Origin: Buxus sempervirens
Lineage: Eukaryota; Streptophyta; Magnoliopsida; Buxales; Buxaceae
DNA length: 64,000 nt
Reading direction: 5' to 3'
NCBI GenBank assembly: GCA_947561395.2
Contig: OX387187.1
Location: forward strand, 34,205,829-34,269,828
The translations under genes and the position numbers were made by a program. The notes beneath the pieces are model-generated. The model did not search any database, was not told the origin of the DNA, and worked only from the letters and a program-made list of their open reading frames with translations. Numbering within the stretch: position 1 is the first letter of the stretch; every line of letters begins with the position of its first letter. Positions 1 through 11,923 of the stretch are shown here, in pieces.

Positions 1-550
1 CTAAACTAAATCTAACCATTTAAAACTCCTCAATTCACTTCATTAGATACCTAGGAATGTAGTTAGGACAAATCAAATTAGTTTATGCAAAACATCGACC
101 AAATAGAAGATTTGTCTTAAATTCTTACAGTCATTGAACACATACTTCAAATAAGTTAACTACTAAAATTTCTCTCCAAAAATTCAATTGCAGATTCAAA
201 ATAGTATAAACTGGGTGCTACTTACAACTAAACTTCGAATTACAGCTACTGCACTTTAGTTGCACAATTTGACCTATGAAATCTCCTTCCAAAACCAACG
301 AATCACAATTTCTGCAGAAATTTTAGTATACATATCAGATCCCTTCAGATTTGAGTTCCTTCTTCAAATTGGAGGAGATTTCCACGAATTTAAACCTTAC
401 CTAGCCAGCCTTACCTGAATTTCGAAACACAGCAGCTCAGATTTCAGCTCTCGATCGAAGTTCAGTGCTGCCACAATTTCATCCTCACTCCTTCTCCAAA
501 CAGGGAACAACCAGTTGACAATTTAACTCTCTGATCTCTTGAAACTCTCC
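1..550 (-). repeat. LTR-like remnant, left part (element A/B/C family, tentative)
   Basis: No coding potential is visible. On the minus strand GTAAGTAGC at about 225-217 resembles the donor GTGAGTAGC of elements B and C. The sequence resumes at 3331 after a solo LTR and runs to an AT-rich end near 3740 that resembles the end of element A (…TTTTACA). I read it as an LTR whose other part lies left of the window. Assignment rests on motif similarity only. Confidence 0.35.
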
Positions 551-3330
551 TGTGCGCACCCGATTTCGGTCGCACGACGAGGCGCACGCAAAACGATGAT
601 GCGTGCCTCAGGGTTTGTTTGGAGTCGCCACTGCCTGATGGGGTGCAGGCAGACACCTGGGTGCCTAAGTTCTTCTTCTAAGGCTTTTGGTCTGCGGCTT
701 TGAGATTCTAAGTAGGGGCTCGGTTGCGGTCTGGGGAAGTCCATAGACACCCCAGTCCACCCCGTCAAGTGACGGGTCCCATAGGTCTCCCTGGTTTGAG
801 TCAACTCAGTTGGTCTCTCACTCACCCGATTCCTGTTCCAGCATGCAATTTTGATTAAGTCTGGCGGGACCGCCAAAGTGGTGTGGGTCCCTTTACTTGA
901 TTTTATCTTTTTAATTAAGAGGATTTGGGCCTGGTGGGGTGGGCCCCGTTGGAAGGCCCACGGTATCCCTTGGTGGGCCAAGTGTGGCCCGCATGTTCCT
1001 TGGTGGGCCAAGTGTGGCCCTTTGGATTTTGGCTCACTTTGAATTGATTTTATTTTAGAGTTCAAGTTGGATTAGTTAAGTGGATTTCATGCCAAAAGTG
1101 GGCCAGGATTGCTTTGTGGGCCCTTGAGTGGGCCCCACAATTGGTTGCCAAGTGATTTTGATTTTTATCTTTCTTATCTGTGTCAAAATGGGCCAAGCAT
1201 TGGGCTTGGGGCCCTTTACCTGGGCTTGGGCTTGAAAGCCCAAGGCTTTCTGACTTAGGGTTTGGAAACCCTAAGTTGGTCGGGTTCATGGGCTTAGTGG
1301 GCCCGATAGGCCCTACCCGTGGTCTCGGCCAAACCATATCTTACTTTAATCATGCATGGCCCAATTAGGGCTTGGGTGGGCCTCAAGTGGTCTGGCCCAC
1401 TCAAATCTTTTATTATCTTATTTAAGCATGAATGGGTTGGTCGGGCTTGGTGGGCCCCGTTGGAAGGCCCACCGGAAATCAATTTGGACCGGGTTGGTCC
1501 ATGGCCCATGTTGGGTTTCCGGGTGACCCAGGAACCCTATTAGTTCATCCGGTTCGGTTTGGAAATAAAAAAACCCACATTCAGCAATAATCACATAAAA
1601 AATGCACAAAATTGACACCCTATCAAGAAAAAATAACAATTCGGCCTGTTTTGGACCAGGTGGGCGCCAGATGGGCGCCAGAACCCGGCGAAATTTTGAC
1701 CTGGCGCTCACCCGATACCAGGTGAGCGTGAGCTGGGCGGGAGGTGAGCGCGAGATGGGCGCGAGGTGGGCGCCAGAATTTCACTTGGTTTTTAGGTGGG
1801 CGCGAGCTGAGCGCCAGGTGGGCGCCAGCTCAGCGGGAAGTGAGGTGAAAGGGGCGCCCACCTCCTAGGTGAGCGCCAAGTGGGCGCCAGATGGGCGGCA
1901 GGTCACTGTCTCTCTGTTTTTTTGAGATCTCCAACTCTGGCCGATTTTTTTAGGTCTGTAACTGTTCCACTAGCCTCCTAACATGCCCAGAACACTTCCC
2001 AACTAGTTTTGGATTTAATCTAAACACATTTTTATGCAAATCAAACCTCCTTGCAAACCTGCAAATCCGAACACCTAAACTCTAACAGAACGTGCGAGGA
2101 AGGGGACTGGGGGCTTTATGGGATACAACGGAGAGGGAGAACTCATGGGGGAACATGCTCCCCCTTCGAATCAATCAGACAAGCACTAAATGAAATAACA
2201 GAAAAGGGAATATAGCAATGAACTCATTTATTTTGGGCCAGAGGCCATCGGGAACATTACCTGGGTGTTTCAACACCTCTCCGAAGTGGGTGGATAGGCT
2301 CCCCCTTTGAAGCTCCAGCAGCGGCGGAACTCTCCTCCTTTGGGCTCACTCGGCAAGCTCCTCCTTTTCCTTTGGGTATCAAGAGAGGAGGACAAGGATG
2401 GGAAGAAAGGTCCGAGAAAGGTGGGGGAAGAAGTGTCTGGTTTGTTCTTTGGGGAAGATGGTGGTCAAGACCACCTATGCCCGATGAAGAAGGAGTTCGA
2501 AATCTCCAACAACAAAAAAAGATCCCAACCCGAAAACAGCCTCCTGAAAAATCCCCCAACCCGAGAACAAAAATCCCCAACCGAAACTCTCCCACCAAAA
2601 TTATTCCAAACCCGAAATCAGCCAACCACTTGCCCTGAATGCTCGCGCGGCTTTTATAGATGAAGGAAGAAAGGGGTATGCGCTCAGCGCGTACCCGCAT
2701 GCTACATCCACGCGAGCGGCAAAATCATGACAAAAATTAATGCGGCCGCTCGTTTGCTTTAAAAATCCAAAAATTAGGATATGGTCCCTGGGATATTTGG
2801 ATTTAATATTATTTTATTCAGATATTTTCAAATATTTTCAGATTGGTCCCTGGGATCTTTTGAATGTTTGGATATTTACGGATTTAATCCCCGAGATCTT
2901 TTCCTGCGCAACTCGCCACGTGTGCAGCTTTTTGCCACGTGCGCAGATTGCCGGTTTTGCTGCCCGGGAATTTCGTCAGCTCATATCTTCTTCATTTGGG
3001 CTCCGATCTGGGAGAACTCAGTTGCGTTAGAATTGTATCGGAGCCCTCTATCCAATGACACAGGGCTAAGCACTTGGCACGGAATTCGAGGAAAAGTCAA
3101 CTTTTGATTCTCCTCAAGTTTGACCGCCTGCAGAAGCCTCATCTGGACTCCGATTCCCGCAAACTCAGTTCCATTAGAATCGTATCGGAATCCTCTTTCC
3201 AACGGTAGGAGGCATGGCAACTGATTTGCACCGGATAAAAAGTCAACTTTTTGACTTTCTCAAGTTTGACTTTTCAATTTAAAATTTCATTTTCTGCATT
3301 TTGGGAGGTGCAAAAAATGAGGTGCTTACA
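551..3330 (-). mobile_element. Tat/Ogre-type solo LTR 1 (TSD TCTCC)
   Basis: Read on the minus strand, the unit begins TGTAAGCACCTCATTTTTTGC and ends GGTGCGCACA, and is flanked by perfect 5-bp duplications TCTCC (546-550 and 3331-3335). The 2,780-bp unit has no PBS, PPT or coding region, so it is a solo LTR left by LTR-LTR recombination. It is related to the LTR of element 2 at 47618. It has a TATA box (minus, 2658-2651), a donor-like CAG|GTAATG (minus, GT at 2260-2259), about 146-bp repeats near its 5' end (2990-3220) and a cluster of GGGCGCCAG-like motifs (1660-1900). Confidence 0.9.
2651..2658 (-). promoter_or_regulatory. TATA box of solo LTR 1
   Basis: TATAAAAG on the minus strand, at the position occupied by TATA motifs in the other Tat/Ogre-type LTRs here. 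A donor-like CAG|GTAATG follows about 390 nt downstream. Confidence 0.55.
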
Positions 3331-3740
3331 TCTCCAATTTAGATCCAGAAACCCTAGCTCCTTTTCTTCCTCTTTGATTTCTCCAGCAAGTTCATTCAAA
3401 TGCCAAAACAATCAACGAACTGAAATTCACTGGTATTTATGGTTGCCGCCCTCAACAACTCAAATCACAATCCTATGCAACGACACTCCACAAATAACCC
3501 TGTACCAGCAACCTAGTTTAGCTTAATATACCCATTTGCCACATCATTAAACAAATTTAAATCTCCCAATTAATATTAATTAATTATTCCTCACCTTTAT
3601 AAATAGAATTTTCCTAATGAGTTCTCTCGAGAACTCCGATCAACCCTTTTTCGATCTCCAAATCTATATAATTTTGCCAATTGTCATTAATTAATTACTA
3701 TAATAATAAAATTTTAATTTCATTAAAATTTGGGATTTTA
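3331..3740 (-). repeat. LTR-like remnant, right part
   Basis: Continuation of the 1-550 repeat after the solo LTR. AT-rich with TTAATTAA-type stretches, ending near …GGGATTTTACG, which resembles the end of element A at 25587 (…CGAGGTTTTACA). No gene is seen. Confidence 0.35.
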
Positions 3741-4704
3741 CGAAAACCCTCCAGACTATAGGCACCACCCGAAACATCCACTATGAAAGAGAAGAAACTT
3801 ACAACCAATGGTTTAGACTAAACAAGAACTCTTGTTGACTCTGACACCCTGGATTACTCTAAAGAACATCTTCAGATCAGCAAGCTTTAGCAACTACAGA
3901 ACTTCTAGATCCTTTCTTGTAGAGATAAACGAACAAACCTTGTTTAGCAACTGGAACTCCAGCAATGTAACCTCCAACAAAACTTTGATGGATTTCTCAG
4001 GTTGCAAGTGAATGAACAACAATGTTTCATGGATCTGGACGATCAAATCCTCACGAGAGACTTTTTCTTCTTTTAAAGTAACGCTCCAAAAATCTCTCTA
4101 GATATCGAAATTTTTCTCTCTTTTAAATTCAACAAATAGATAGGAAGGATATCTTTTAGAAGAGATAAAATCAGATCTCACAAACTCAAATTTTGAATTG
4201 ACATTTTTGACCCTTTTGTTCACAAATAATGCCAACCAAAATAATACAAAACTAACACAACTCATTTTTTTTATATTGTGTAGTGAGAAATAGTAGTCTA
4301 TTTTTATTTTTTTTAATTGATTAAAGAAAGATGTAGGATTTAGGATATTTCAAATTTTTAATTTTAATTTTTTGATGTTTTATTTATTTATTTAATTTTT
4401 TTTGTGAATTGGTTGCTATTGAATCTTTGGTAGAGATGTCTAAATTCTCTGATACCTGGGAAGCTACTGAGACACCTTCCTCACTGCTTCTTTGGAAAAC
4501 TCCTTTAGCCCATTTTGAGCATTCTAGTTAACCTCACCTTATGCTGATTAAGTTTCAGTGCCAAAATTATTTAGGACATGAAAGATTTCTTCTCTAAATC
4601 TAACAGCTTCTCTCTGAGATTAAAGATAGATTGCTACACTTTCCAATAAAGATTGTTAGATGTTAAAAGTAGTGAAAATTAGATTCTCTTAAGAGATCAT
4701 ATAC
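3741..4704. repeat. Decayed copia-LTR-like sequence, then AT-rich DNA
   Basis: 3741-4150 has the texture of the copia LTR leader seen at 11040-11290 (a 'cactatgaaagagaagaaac' phrase and short CT-rich runs) but is too diverged to bound. 4261-4704 is AT-rich and I see no gene or repeat in it. Confidence 0.25.
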
Positions 4705-4707
4705 TAA

Positions 4708-5714
4708 GGCTACGTTTGGGGCTGCTTAACTAAGTGCTTATTTTAACTTATAGTTTATAAAAGTACTTAATTAAGTTAAAAATGTGTTTGGTAATGTTAA
4801 ATGGATAAGAAATTATCCATAAGGAGTAGAGGGAAGGAATCTGTAAGGAGAAGTTGCTGGGAGTAGCTTCTCCTCAATGCTTAACGCTTAAGCGATCGAA
4901 CAAAATAAGATTCAAAAACTTTGAAAAAAATGAAATCGATTTTTTAATGGTAATATGCCGTTGGATACAGTGAGTTTGGCAATGGGAGCAGTTCCACAAG
5001 TCACACCGTCATTGTCTTCGTCCTCACAGAGGATCAGGATGAGCTTGATCAAGTATGTCGTGAGCGATTTGAGCTGGTGCTTCCACTCACACAAATTTGC
5101 ATAGGGCAGTGGATCAAATAGAATCAGGGAGAAGAAACGAAACATGATTCTAGGGATCGTAACGTGGATTTGAAGAGAATTCTTATAGTCAAGGAACTCT
5201 CTAGAACCATAGAGCTTCATGAGCTCCGGGAGATCAAGATACTACTCTAACTATGGGAAGCTGAGGCTGAGGAGGAGATGGGACAAAAATGGCTACACAA
5301 ATGTTTTCGAGTAATGAAATATGCAATTTATTGGAATGTTCAGAGAATTATTGGCCATATGAGATGATATGATCTTTGATTTCAGCTGTCAACCATCCTC
5401 TTCTTGTTGATCATGGAATGCAATAGATCTCTTGGGTTGTGGTATTTTTTGAGAAAGGTCTTAACGTATTAATAAGTGCCATTGATGTGTGAAACAGATA
5501 AATAGCTGCACTTTCTTGTGAAAAATTGCTCTATTAACTCCTAATTGTTGAAACAGCGGTCCCTATAGTGCCTGGTCGATAAGAGAAAGCGATGGATTAC
5601 CAAACGCTGCACACTTTTAAATGAGAAACTTTGGCAACTGTGGATAAGCCCTAAACAAGATAACTCAACTTATAAGTTCTTACCCATTAAGCAAAAGCAA
5701 CCCCAAACGCCACC
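4708..5714. mobile_element. PIF/Harbinger-like non-autonomous DNA transposon
   Basis: Terminal inverted repeats: the left end begins GGCTACGTTTGGGGCTGCTT and the right end reversed begins GGTGGCGTTTGGGGTTGCTT. The unit is flanked by TAA on both sides (4705-4707 and 5715-5717). A 3-bp TWA duplication with GG…GTTTGG termini is typical of Tourist/PIF-Harbinger. At 1,007 bp it is longer than a typical MITE, and no transposase is recognisable. Confidence 0.65.
4912..5220 (-). other. Open frame of 102 codons inside the Harbinger-like element (unrecognised)
   Basis: The frame opens at an ATG (minus, 5220) and contains an acidic stretch (CEDEDNDG). I do not recognise the product. It may be host sequence captured by the transposon or a chance frame in decayed DNA. 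No splice or promoter evidence is visible. Confidence 0.15.
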
Positions 5715-5717
5715 TAA

Positions 5718-6841
5718 AGGCTGGTGTATAAGAGATGCTTTTACTTTTTGAAAATTTTTTTTGGTTTATTGAATTTGTATCCCTTCAATAAACAAAAAAA
5801 AATGAGATCTCCATCTCTAAATATTGACATGAAGCCCTACAATGGCCATAACTGAATCATTGCAAGTATAAAGGATTGTGATAACATGGATGGTTACAGT
5901 TACATGATTGGATTGACTTGTTAATTAAGGATCTCTCTTTGGTGGGAACTTGTATAGAATTTTATGATAAATTAATGAGCGATTTCGGGATTTCCCAACT
6001 CCATGGATTACTTCCACATATTACCAAAAAAAATGGATTACCTCCACAGATATGGCTATTCCAATTTTAGAGTGTACTAATATTTATAAGTCTTAGTTTT
6101 TTTGATTTAAATAATTTCCATTACAATTAAGGGCTCTTCATAGCGGTGCCTTCAGATGGGCTTAGACATAATTTAGTTATAAAAATCTTGTCTCTTCATT
6201 CCATTCTATAAAAAGTCATATCTTTGATTAATATATGTTTATGTAAGTTCTGTTTTATTAACTCAATTTATATCTTTTAGGTGTTTCTCTTTGTTTCTTA
6301 GGCCCTTAATTATGCATCCTCTCATATCTTCTTATATGTATATTTTTAGGTATCTGCATTTCCTTTTTGTTAAAATTATAAAATAAAATTGATAAAATAA
6401 ATTCTTAAACCTTGCAAAATATAATAGAATTATATAGTAGATAATTTCACAAGGACAAAATATGAAATGAAAATACATGAGCTGAACCCATTTGATCTTA
6501 AATGAATTAAATAGGCATTACGTGGTGTAGTAACACCTTAAGTTGAGTTAGACCGGTTGAAGTATGGCAATATATTTTGTATTTCCATTCTGTTTTGGTT
6601 GAAAATCTATTATAAAGTTTTTTTCATTATTTTGTGATTAACATAAAATTGTATAGAAGCAAAAATTATGAAAAACAAAAAGCACCAATGTTAGAACATA
6701 AAAATATATAGAAGGATAAATGCAAAATACATAGAAGGGTATTATGCTTAGTAAATTAAAAAGAATTAAAGTTTATATATTTTTACTTTATGGGTACTTT
6801 TGCAACAATAATTTATGATAAATTGAAGGAGATTCAATACG
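5718..6841. other. AT-rich intergenic DNA
   Basis: No open frame, terminal repeat or tandem array that I can support. Confidence 0.6.
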
Positions 6842-7390
6842 TGTAACACCCCAGATCCGGTAGTTTTTTTTTTTAAATGGATAACGATATTACTTGAATG
6901 ATAACAAAACAATTAATTACATAAGCATAAAGGAAATAAAATAATTTATAGTGCACTAAGAAACTTCTCTTTATTTCATTAAAATACTCAAAATGAGATT
7001 ACATTAAGTTCTTCTAATATAAAGGGTAACTATTATTGGATTTAATCATCTTGTTGAAGTCTCAAAATTGAGATCATTGTCCTTCGCACAAGTTTATTTA
7101 AAGTTTTCTTAGTCCTTTGTGTCTTTTTCAAGTCAATTATAAAACTCCTTGAGGTGGATTTTGAGTTTGACTTGATAAAGAACTCAGATTTGGCATTTTT
7201 TGGCCTTCAAGCCAATCTTAGGTTTGACCGGGGCTCGAGTGGACTTGCTTGAGTGTCTTTCTAATTAATTTTAATTTCTGAAACCCGAAAGTGGCGTTAG
7301 ACAACGTTTGAGCATTCAATGTGTTTTGTCTTGGCACCAGTCCCACGCCTTACCCCAGGCCTGAGCTCGAAAAACAGTTGTTAGTTTTTT

Positions 7391-7524
7391 TGCCTTGAGG
7401 TCAGTCTCGCGCCTTACCTAGGCTCGAGCCTGAAAAACAGTTTTTGACTGTTTTACTTGCCTTGAGGTCAGTCTCGCAACTTACCTAGGCTCGAGCCTGA
7501 AAAACAGTTTTTGACTGTTTTACT
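7391..7524. repeat. 67-bp tandem repeat, 2 copies
   Basis: Two adjacent units starting TGCCTTGAGGTCAGTCTCGC (7391, 7458). They contain CpG-rich AGGCTCGAGCC-type palindromic motifs and a CAGTTTTTGACTGTTTT inverted motif. A diverged third copy precedes them near 7330. Confidence 0.75.
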
Positions 7525-8162
7525 TCGTTTTGAACTATTTTTTTCGAAGGGTTGCTTCTTGAACCTTTGTAATGGTTCATGAACTATTTATTGGGGCTTT
7601 TCGCACTCGGAATAAGTGATGAAGAACATTAGAAAACCTCTTATAAGAAATCACTTTTGCTTTCCATTGTTCTTGCTAAAATTTTTCTAAATTGATATGA
7701 GTGGCACTCCAAATTTGGTTCGCTTTCCTTTAGTATACCCATACAATCTACTGAAGTGGTGTAAGACTGTTGAATGTTGGAAGTCTACCGCCATCCACCC
7801 TGTGCACTGAGGAAACCATCCAATAAGGGGCGATTAAGACTTTAAGTGCAGGGAATTTCTTCTCGCCTTGGTCTTGATAAGTTTTTTCTCAACTTCCATT
7901 TGATTTCAGTACTTTGATTCATTTGATAGTAATTTGATCATTACTGCCTTTTGATTCTTTTATTTGGGATTATCATTTGGTAAATCCTACCCTCTATGTT
8001 ATAACCTTGGTTTTCAACAACTATGACTCACTATCTATCAAAACACTCAATTAGACATCCTACTACTACTCCTCGAAAAGAAATAAACTCATACTAACCT
8101 TTAGATCTCTAAGTCTTCAATCATACTAGCCTTCTATTCTACAGTGTCCTCTTCAACATAAT

Positions 8163-8206
8163 CTGTAAACAAAACATTGAAAACAAGGATGAGATAGAAA
8201 ATCTCA
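8163..8206 (-). promoter_or_regulatory. Hairpin plus 3' splice-acceptor-like module in element D
   Basis: On the minus strand a TGAGAT/ATCTCA stem with a 5-nt loop (8206-8190) is followed 27 nt later by the AG of TTTGTTTACAG (8164-8163). This is the diverged member of the hairpin-acceptor set seen in elements A, B, C and the Tekay-like LTRs. Confidence 0.45.
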
Positions 8207-8464
8207 GCAAGCAGTAACAGAATGCTAAGAAACCCAATAACAAATTCCTTTTAAGATACTAATATGTGATTTCGGAAAATCTTCAATAAAACCAAGCAAT
8301 CAAGCATAAATCACCAAGCATGCAAAAATCACTCACAAGAGGTATATTGTCATATAAATCATACAAGCAATAATATAATATCATGCATATTATCATTCAC
8401 CCAAATACTTTACCTATGCCATCACATGGCTTTCCTTTACCTTTACTATTGTTTAATGGAGAAC

Positions 8465-8900
8465 AAGGCCATTAATTGGCTGCAATTTGATGAGTTTTGC
8501 TACATAAATAGTTAGGTGTGTGCCAAATATGTGGCTCAAATACAAGGCCATAAAGGCTGTTGCGACAAAGTGATGAGCTCTGCCGCATAGATAGCTAGGT
8601 GCGTGCCAACTAGGTGGCTCAAATACGAGGCCATAAAGACTATTGCGGCAAGGTGATAAGCACTGATACATAGATAGCTACGTGCGTGCCAAATAGATGG
8701 CTCAAATACAAGGCCATAAAGGCTATTGCGGCAAGGTGATGAGCACTGCTACATAGATAGCTAGGTGCATGCCAAATAGGTGGCTCAAATACAAGGCCAT
8801 AAAGGCTATTGCAGTAAAGTGATGAGCACTGCTACATAGATAACAAGGTGCGTGCTAACTAGGTGGCTCAAATACAAGGCCATAAAGGCTATTGCGGCAT
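8465..8900. repeat. 83-bp tandem repeat, about 5 copies
   Basis: The anchor GGCCATAAAGGCTATTGCGG, or a variant, recurs with its CC at 8465, 8548, 8631, 8714, 8797 and 8880, an exact 83-bp spacing. Short frames across it, such as the minus-strand frame at 8671-8453, are by-products of the repeat. Confidence 0.9.
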
Positions 8901-9480
8901 GAAGGATGAACACGGTTGATAACGGCTCACATGTATGCCATTAATTGGCTAAGTACACGGCCGATAACGACTTATGTGTAGGCCAATAATTGGTTAAGGA
9001 TAACTGCAAGAATAAAGGAAAAACCTTCTACAAGATACAATAATCCACATCCAATCATATCCACCATATAGTGCATAAATAATTGCATATTTAATTCCAA
9101 GCCCAATTTCAAGCCAATATTAACTCAAATAACAACTCAGCAGGCCAACAAGTTCAAATATCCAATACATGTGTAGAAAACCCAAGGAAATCAATCATTG
9201 TTCATGTGAGCACCAAATCATATAATATATGTGAAAGATACACCAAATCCATGTTAAAATATGTCAAACAAAGAAATACGTTCTTAACAGATATATAAAG
9301 GTCAAAACTCACCTAAGATATAACTATCTAATATGTCTAAAGCAAAGGTGATACCCATTCAAACCTCTAAATCCACTAAAGAACCAAAAATCTCCTTTTT
9401 CATCAAAATGTGCCCAAATTCTTTATGAAAATTTAAATAATGTTTAGGTCAGTGCAAACACTTTCAAAATACTCTAATCT

Positions 9481-10652
9481 AGTTGGTGAGTCTGATTTGG
9501 GTTCAGGTGTGGTTTGGGCTTAAAGGGTTTAATTTTGAGCCCGAAGTTGAGTTTGGGTTGGCTTTGATTCATGCTTTGTGGTTAGAAAAGCCCAAAAAAC
9601 CCAAACTAAAATGTAAATCCATGAGTTGCAATCAAACATAAAAACATTCCAAAGAAAAAATTCATGACGTATATTCAAACAAATCTCTTTTGTATGATCA
9701 TTCTCTATTGTTTGAAATAAATGAGAGTTCTTTCTCTTTTGTTTGAAGGAATTAGGAGTTCATTTTTTCCAACATGCTATTAAGAAAATTATAACACTAG
9801 TGGTTTGTCTATACTAGTTTTATAAGACCTCTAAGAAAGAGAACCGATCATGTTGAAGTGGAATTATGGGATGGTTTAATACATCCCTAGGGATGGTAAA
9901 GTTAATTTATTAAATAGAGAGTAACCTTACTTTTACATGGAAAAGATAAATATTTTATATGAACCAGATGATTTTAGGGGAAATGCGTCCTCTGATTAAT
10001 ATTTTAGTTTGTTAGTTCTAATTTAATTTATTATAACAAGATTTAAAATAAAATTGTCTTAAGTGTACATTTAAATTGGGTTGGCCCGAACCCAGCCCGA
10101 ACTCAAGAAATAGCTTTAGGGTTGGGTTCGGGCTCAAGGAGTTTGGGTTTAGGGAGGGCTGGTGAGTTTGGGCAAACTAATTTTACGTTGGGTTAAGCCT
10201 GAACTCATTGAAACCCGGACCAACCCACCCTACTTATAGCTCTAACTGCCCACCATAAGCACTATGTAGCTTTGCCCCTGGATTTTTAGAGATGATTTTA
10301 TAACAAAAATTACATTGACTAATTGATCTATAGTCATTCCAATCTTCGTTCAGATTTAAGGATGAGAACAACGAAATGAAATTCATTCTTCTAAGCAAGA
10401 AACTAACAAACAAGAGATTTAATACGATTCACATTTGCAATTACTGGCTTTGTTTATTGTGCAAACAAGAGTTCAAGACCTCAAAAACAGATCCAATTAA
10501 GTCTGCAACATTTTTCATTTCAACTCTCAATATGACTTGAACCAGCAAAAACATTGAACTTAAAAATCAAAACACACAAGCCCCTTGAGAAGCCACACTT
10601 GTACCATGAGAAGCCACACTTATAAAAGATCACATCTTATTTAAAGCACTCT
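9481..10652. other. AT-rich DNA with GGGTTCGGGCT-like motifs; lectin 3' flank
   Basis: Two patches (9485-9560 and 10078-10230) carry diverged copies of GGGTTGGGTTCGGGCT-like words, probably old repeats. 10240-10652 is the 3' flank of the minus-strand lectin pseudogene. No gene is seen. Confidence 0.4.
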
Positions 10653-10760
10653 TCACTGAATTGTGTTTGTAGCCCAAATAGCATCACCATATATGAATAC
10701 GTTGCTGTCGGTCTGAATGACCAAATGGTAAGTATTGGGACCACGGGCTATGTTACTCGT

Positions 10761-11909
10761 TGAAAAGCACAATTTAGACTCCAAATACACCTAGAGGGGG
10801 GGGGGGGGAGTGAATAGGTGTAGCACAACGGAATAAAAATTTCCTATTAATTAAAGACAAGTCCTTAATTAATATGCATGAACAAATCCTCAAAGTAATT
10901 CAAGAAAATCAAATAACCAATCAAAAGTAATTAACAAGACACCCAAATTGCAAGTAAATAATTAAAGCATGTAAAGTAAGACAAAAGCAATTTGGTGATG
11001 AAAGGAAAACTCAAAGAGAACTCTTTATGAGAAAAACCCCCCGGGCTATGCAGGAGCCACCTAAAAGATCCACTATGAGAAGAAGACATATAACCTGTAG
11101 CTCAGACGACTCAACGTCCCTATGCTAGAGTCTGCAACTCACAGACTTGAAAGTATTTGAAGAACTCCTCAAATTTGCTCCACAGCTACACCTCAAAACT
11201 CTGAAGATCTTCTCACATGATCACCGAAACGAACTCGCCTAATATCTATAGGAACTCTCACGATTCAATCTCCCCAACCTGGAACTTCAAGATAGAAGAA
11301 GAAAGAAGAAAAGAAAGGTTTTATGGCTCAAAATAGGAAAACCTAGAAGAAGACTTTTACAGAAGAGAAAAGGATATTTAGGGCTTTTAAAACGTGGCTC
11401 TCTTAGGTTTAGAAGGACCCCAATCCTATTTAAAGGTTCCCTAAGAAGTTTGAAGTCAATCCGAATTAAAATGAGTAAGTTATGTAATTTTTCATAACTT
11501 TTCTGAAATTGCAGAAATTGAATGTTCGAATGCTGCCTCTCGTTGGTCTCACGTTGAACCATCGTTCAAACACCAGATCAAATGTTCTCTAACGCCACTC
11601 TTGGGTTTCTCTGCAGACACTGAACGTTCAAATGACCACTCTCACGCTCTTGAATGCAACTCTCAGGTTTCTCTGTAGACACTGAACGTTAGAACTCTGG
11701 ATAAAACGTTATCTAACGCCACTCTTCAGAAATTTCCGTTAGAATGCTAGATCAAACGTTCTCTAATGCCAAGCATAAGAACTTCAATTTAACTCCAATT
11801 TTGACACCGTTTGAACTGTGACTTCTTGGACTCAATCTAAACATTCTAAACACACTTAAACACACTTTTTGCCATGGAATTAAGCCAACATAACCTATTA
11901 GACCTAACA
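10761..11909 (-). repeat. 3' LTR of the copia element (complete)
   Basis: The 1,149-bp LTR runs on the minus strand from TGTTAGGTC (11909) to TCA (10761). It shares about 180 bp with 15366-15534 and about 560 bp with 25588-26153, the two parts of the split 5' LTR. It carries a 13-G run (10796-10808) and many AACGTT-centred words (11530-11770). Confidence 0.85.
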
Positions 11910-11923
11910 ATCTCCCCCTTTGG
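11910..11923 (-). promoter_or_regulatory. Polypurine tract of the copia element
   Basis: CCAAAGGGGGAGAT on the minus strand directly abuts the 3' LTR start, as expected for the plus-strand primer. Confidence 0.8.

Larger units (their letters stand above)
6842..9480 (-). mobile_element. Element D: LTR remnant of the A/B/C family
   Basis: Begins TGTAACACCCCAGATCCGG, resembling the TGTAACGTCTCGGATCCG end of element B. On the minus strand it has a donor-like TTAG|GTGAGT (GT at 9312-9311), a hairpin at 8206-8190 and an acceptor TTTGTTTACAG|AT (AG at 8164-8163), in the same order as elements A-C. The far end is not defined and no TSD partner for ATACG was found, so the right coordinate is approximate. 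It contains a 67-bp and an 83-bp tandem repeat. Confidence 0.5.

Noticed and set aside
8465-8900. CRISPR-like array
   Set aside because: The 83-bp units are contiguous tandem copies without unique spacers, in a plant genome.
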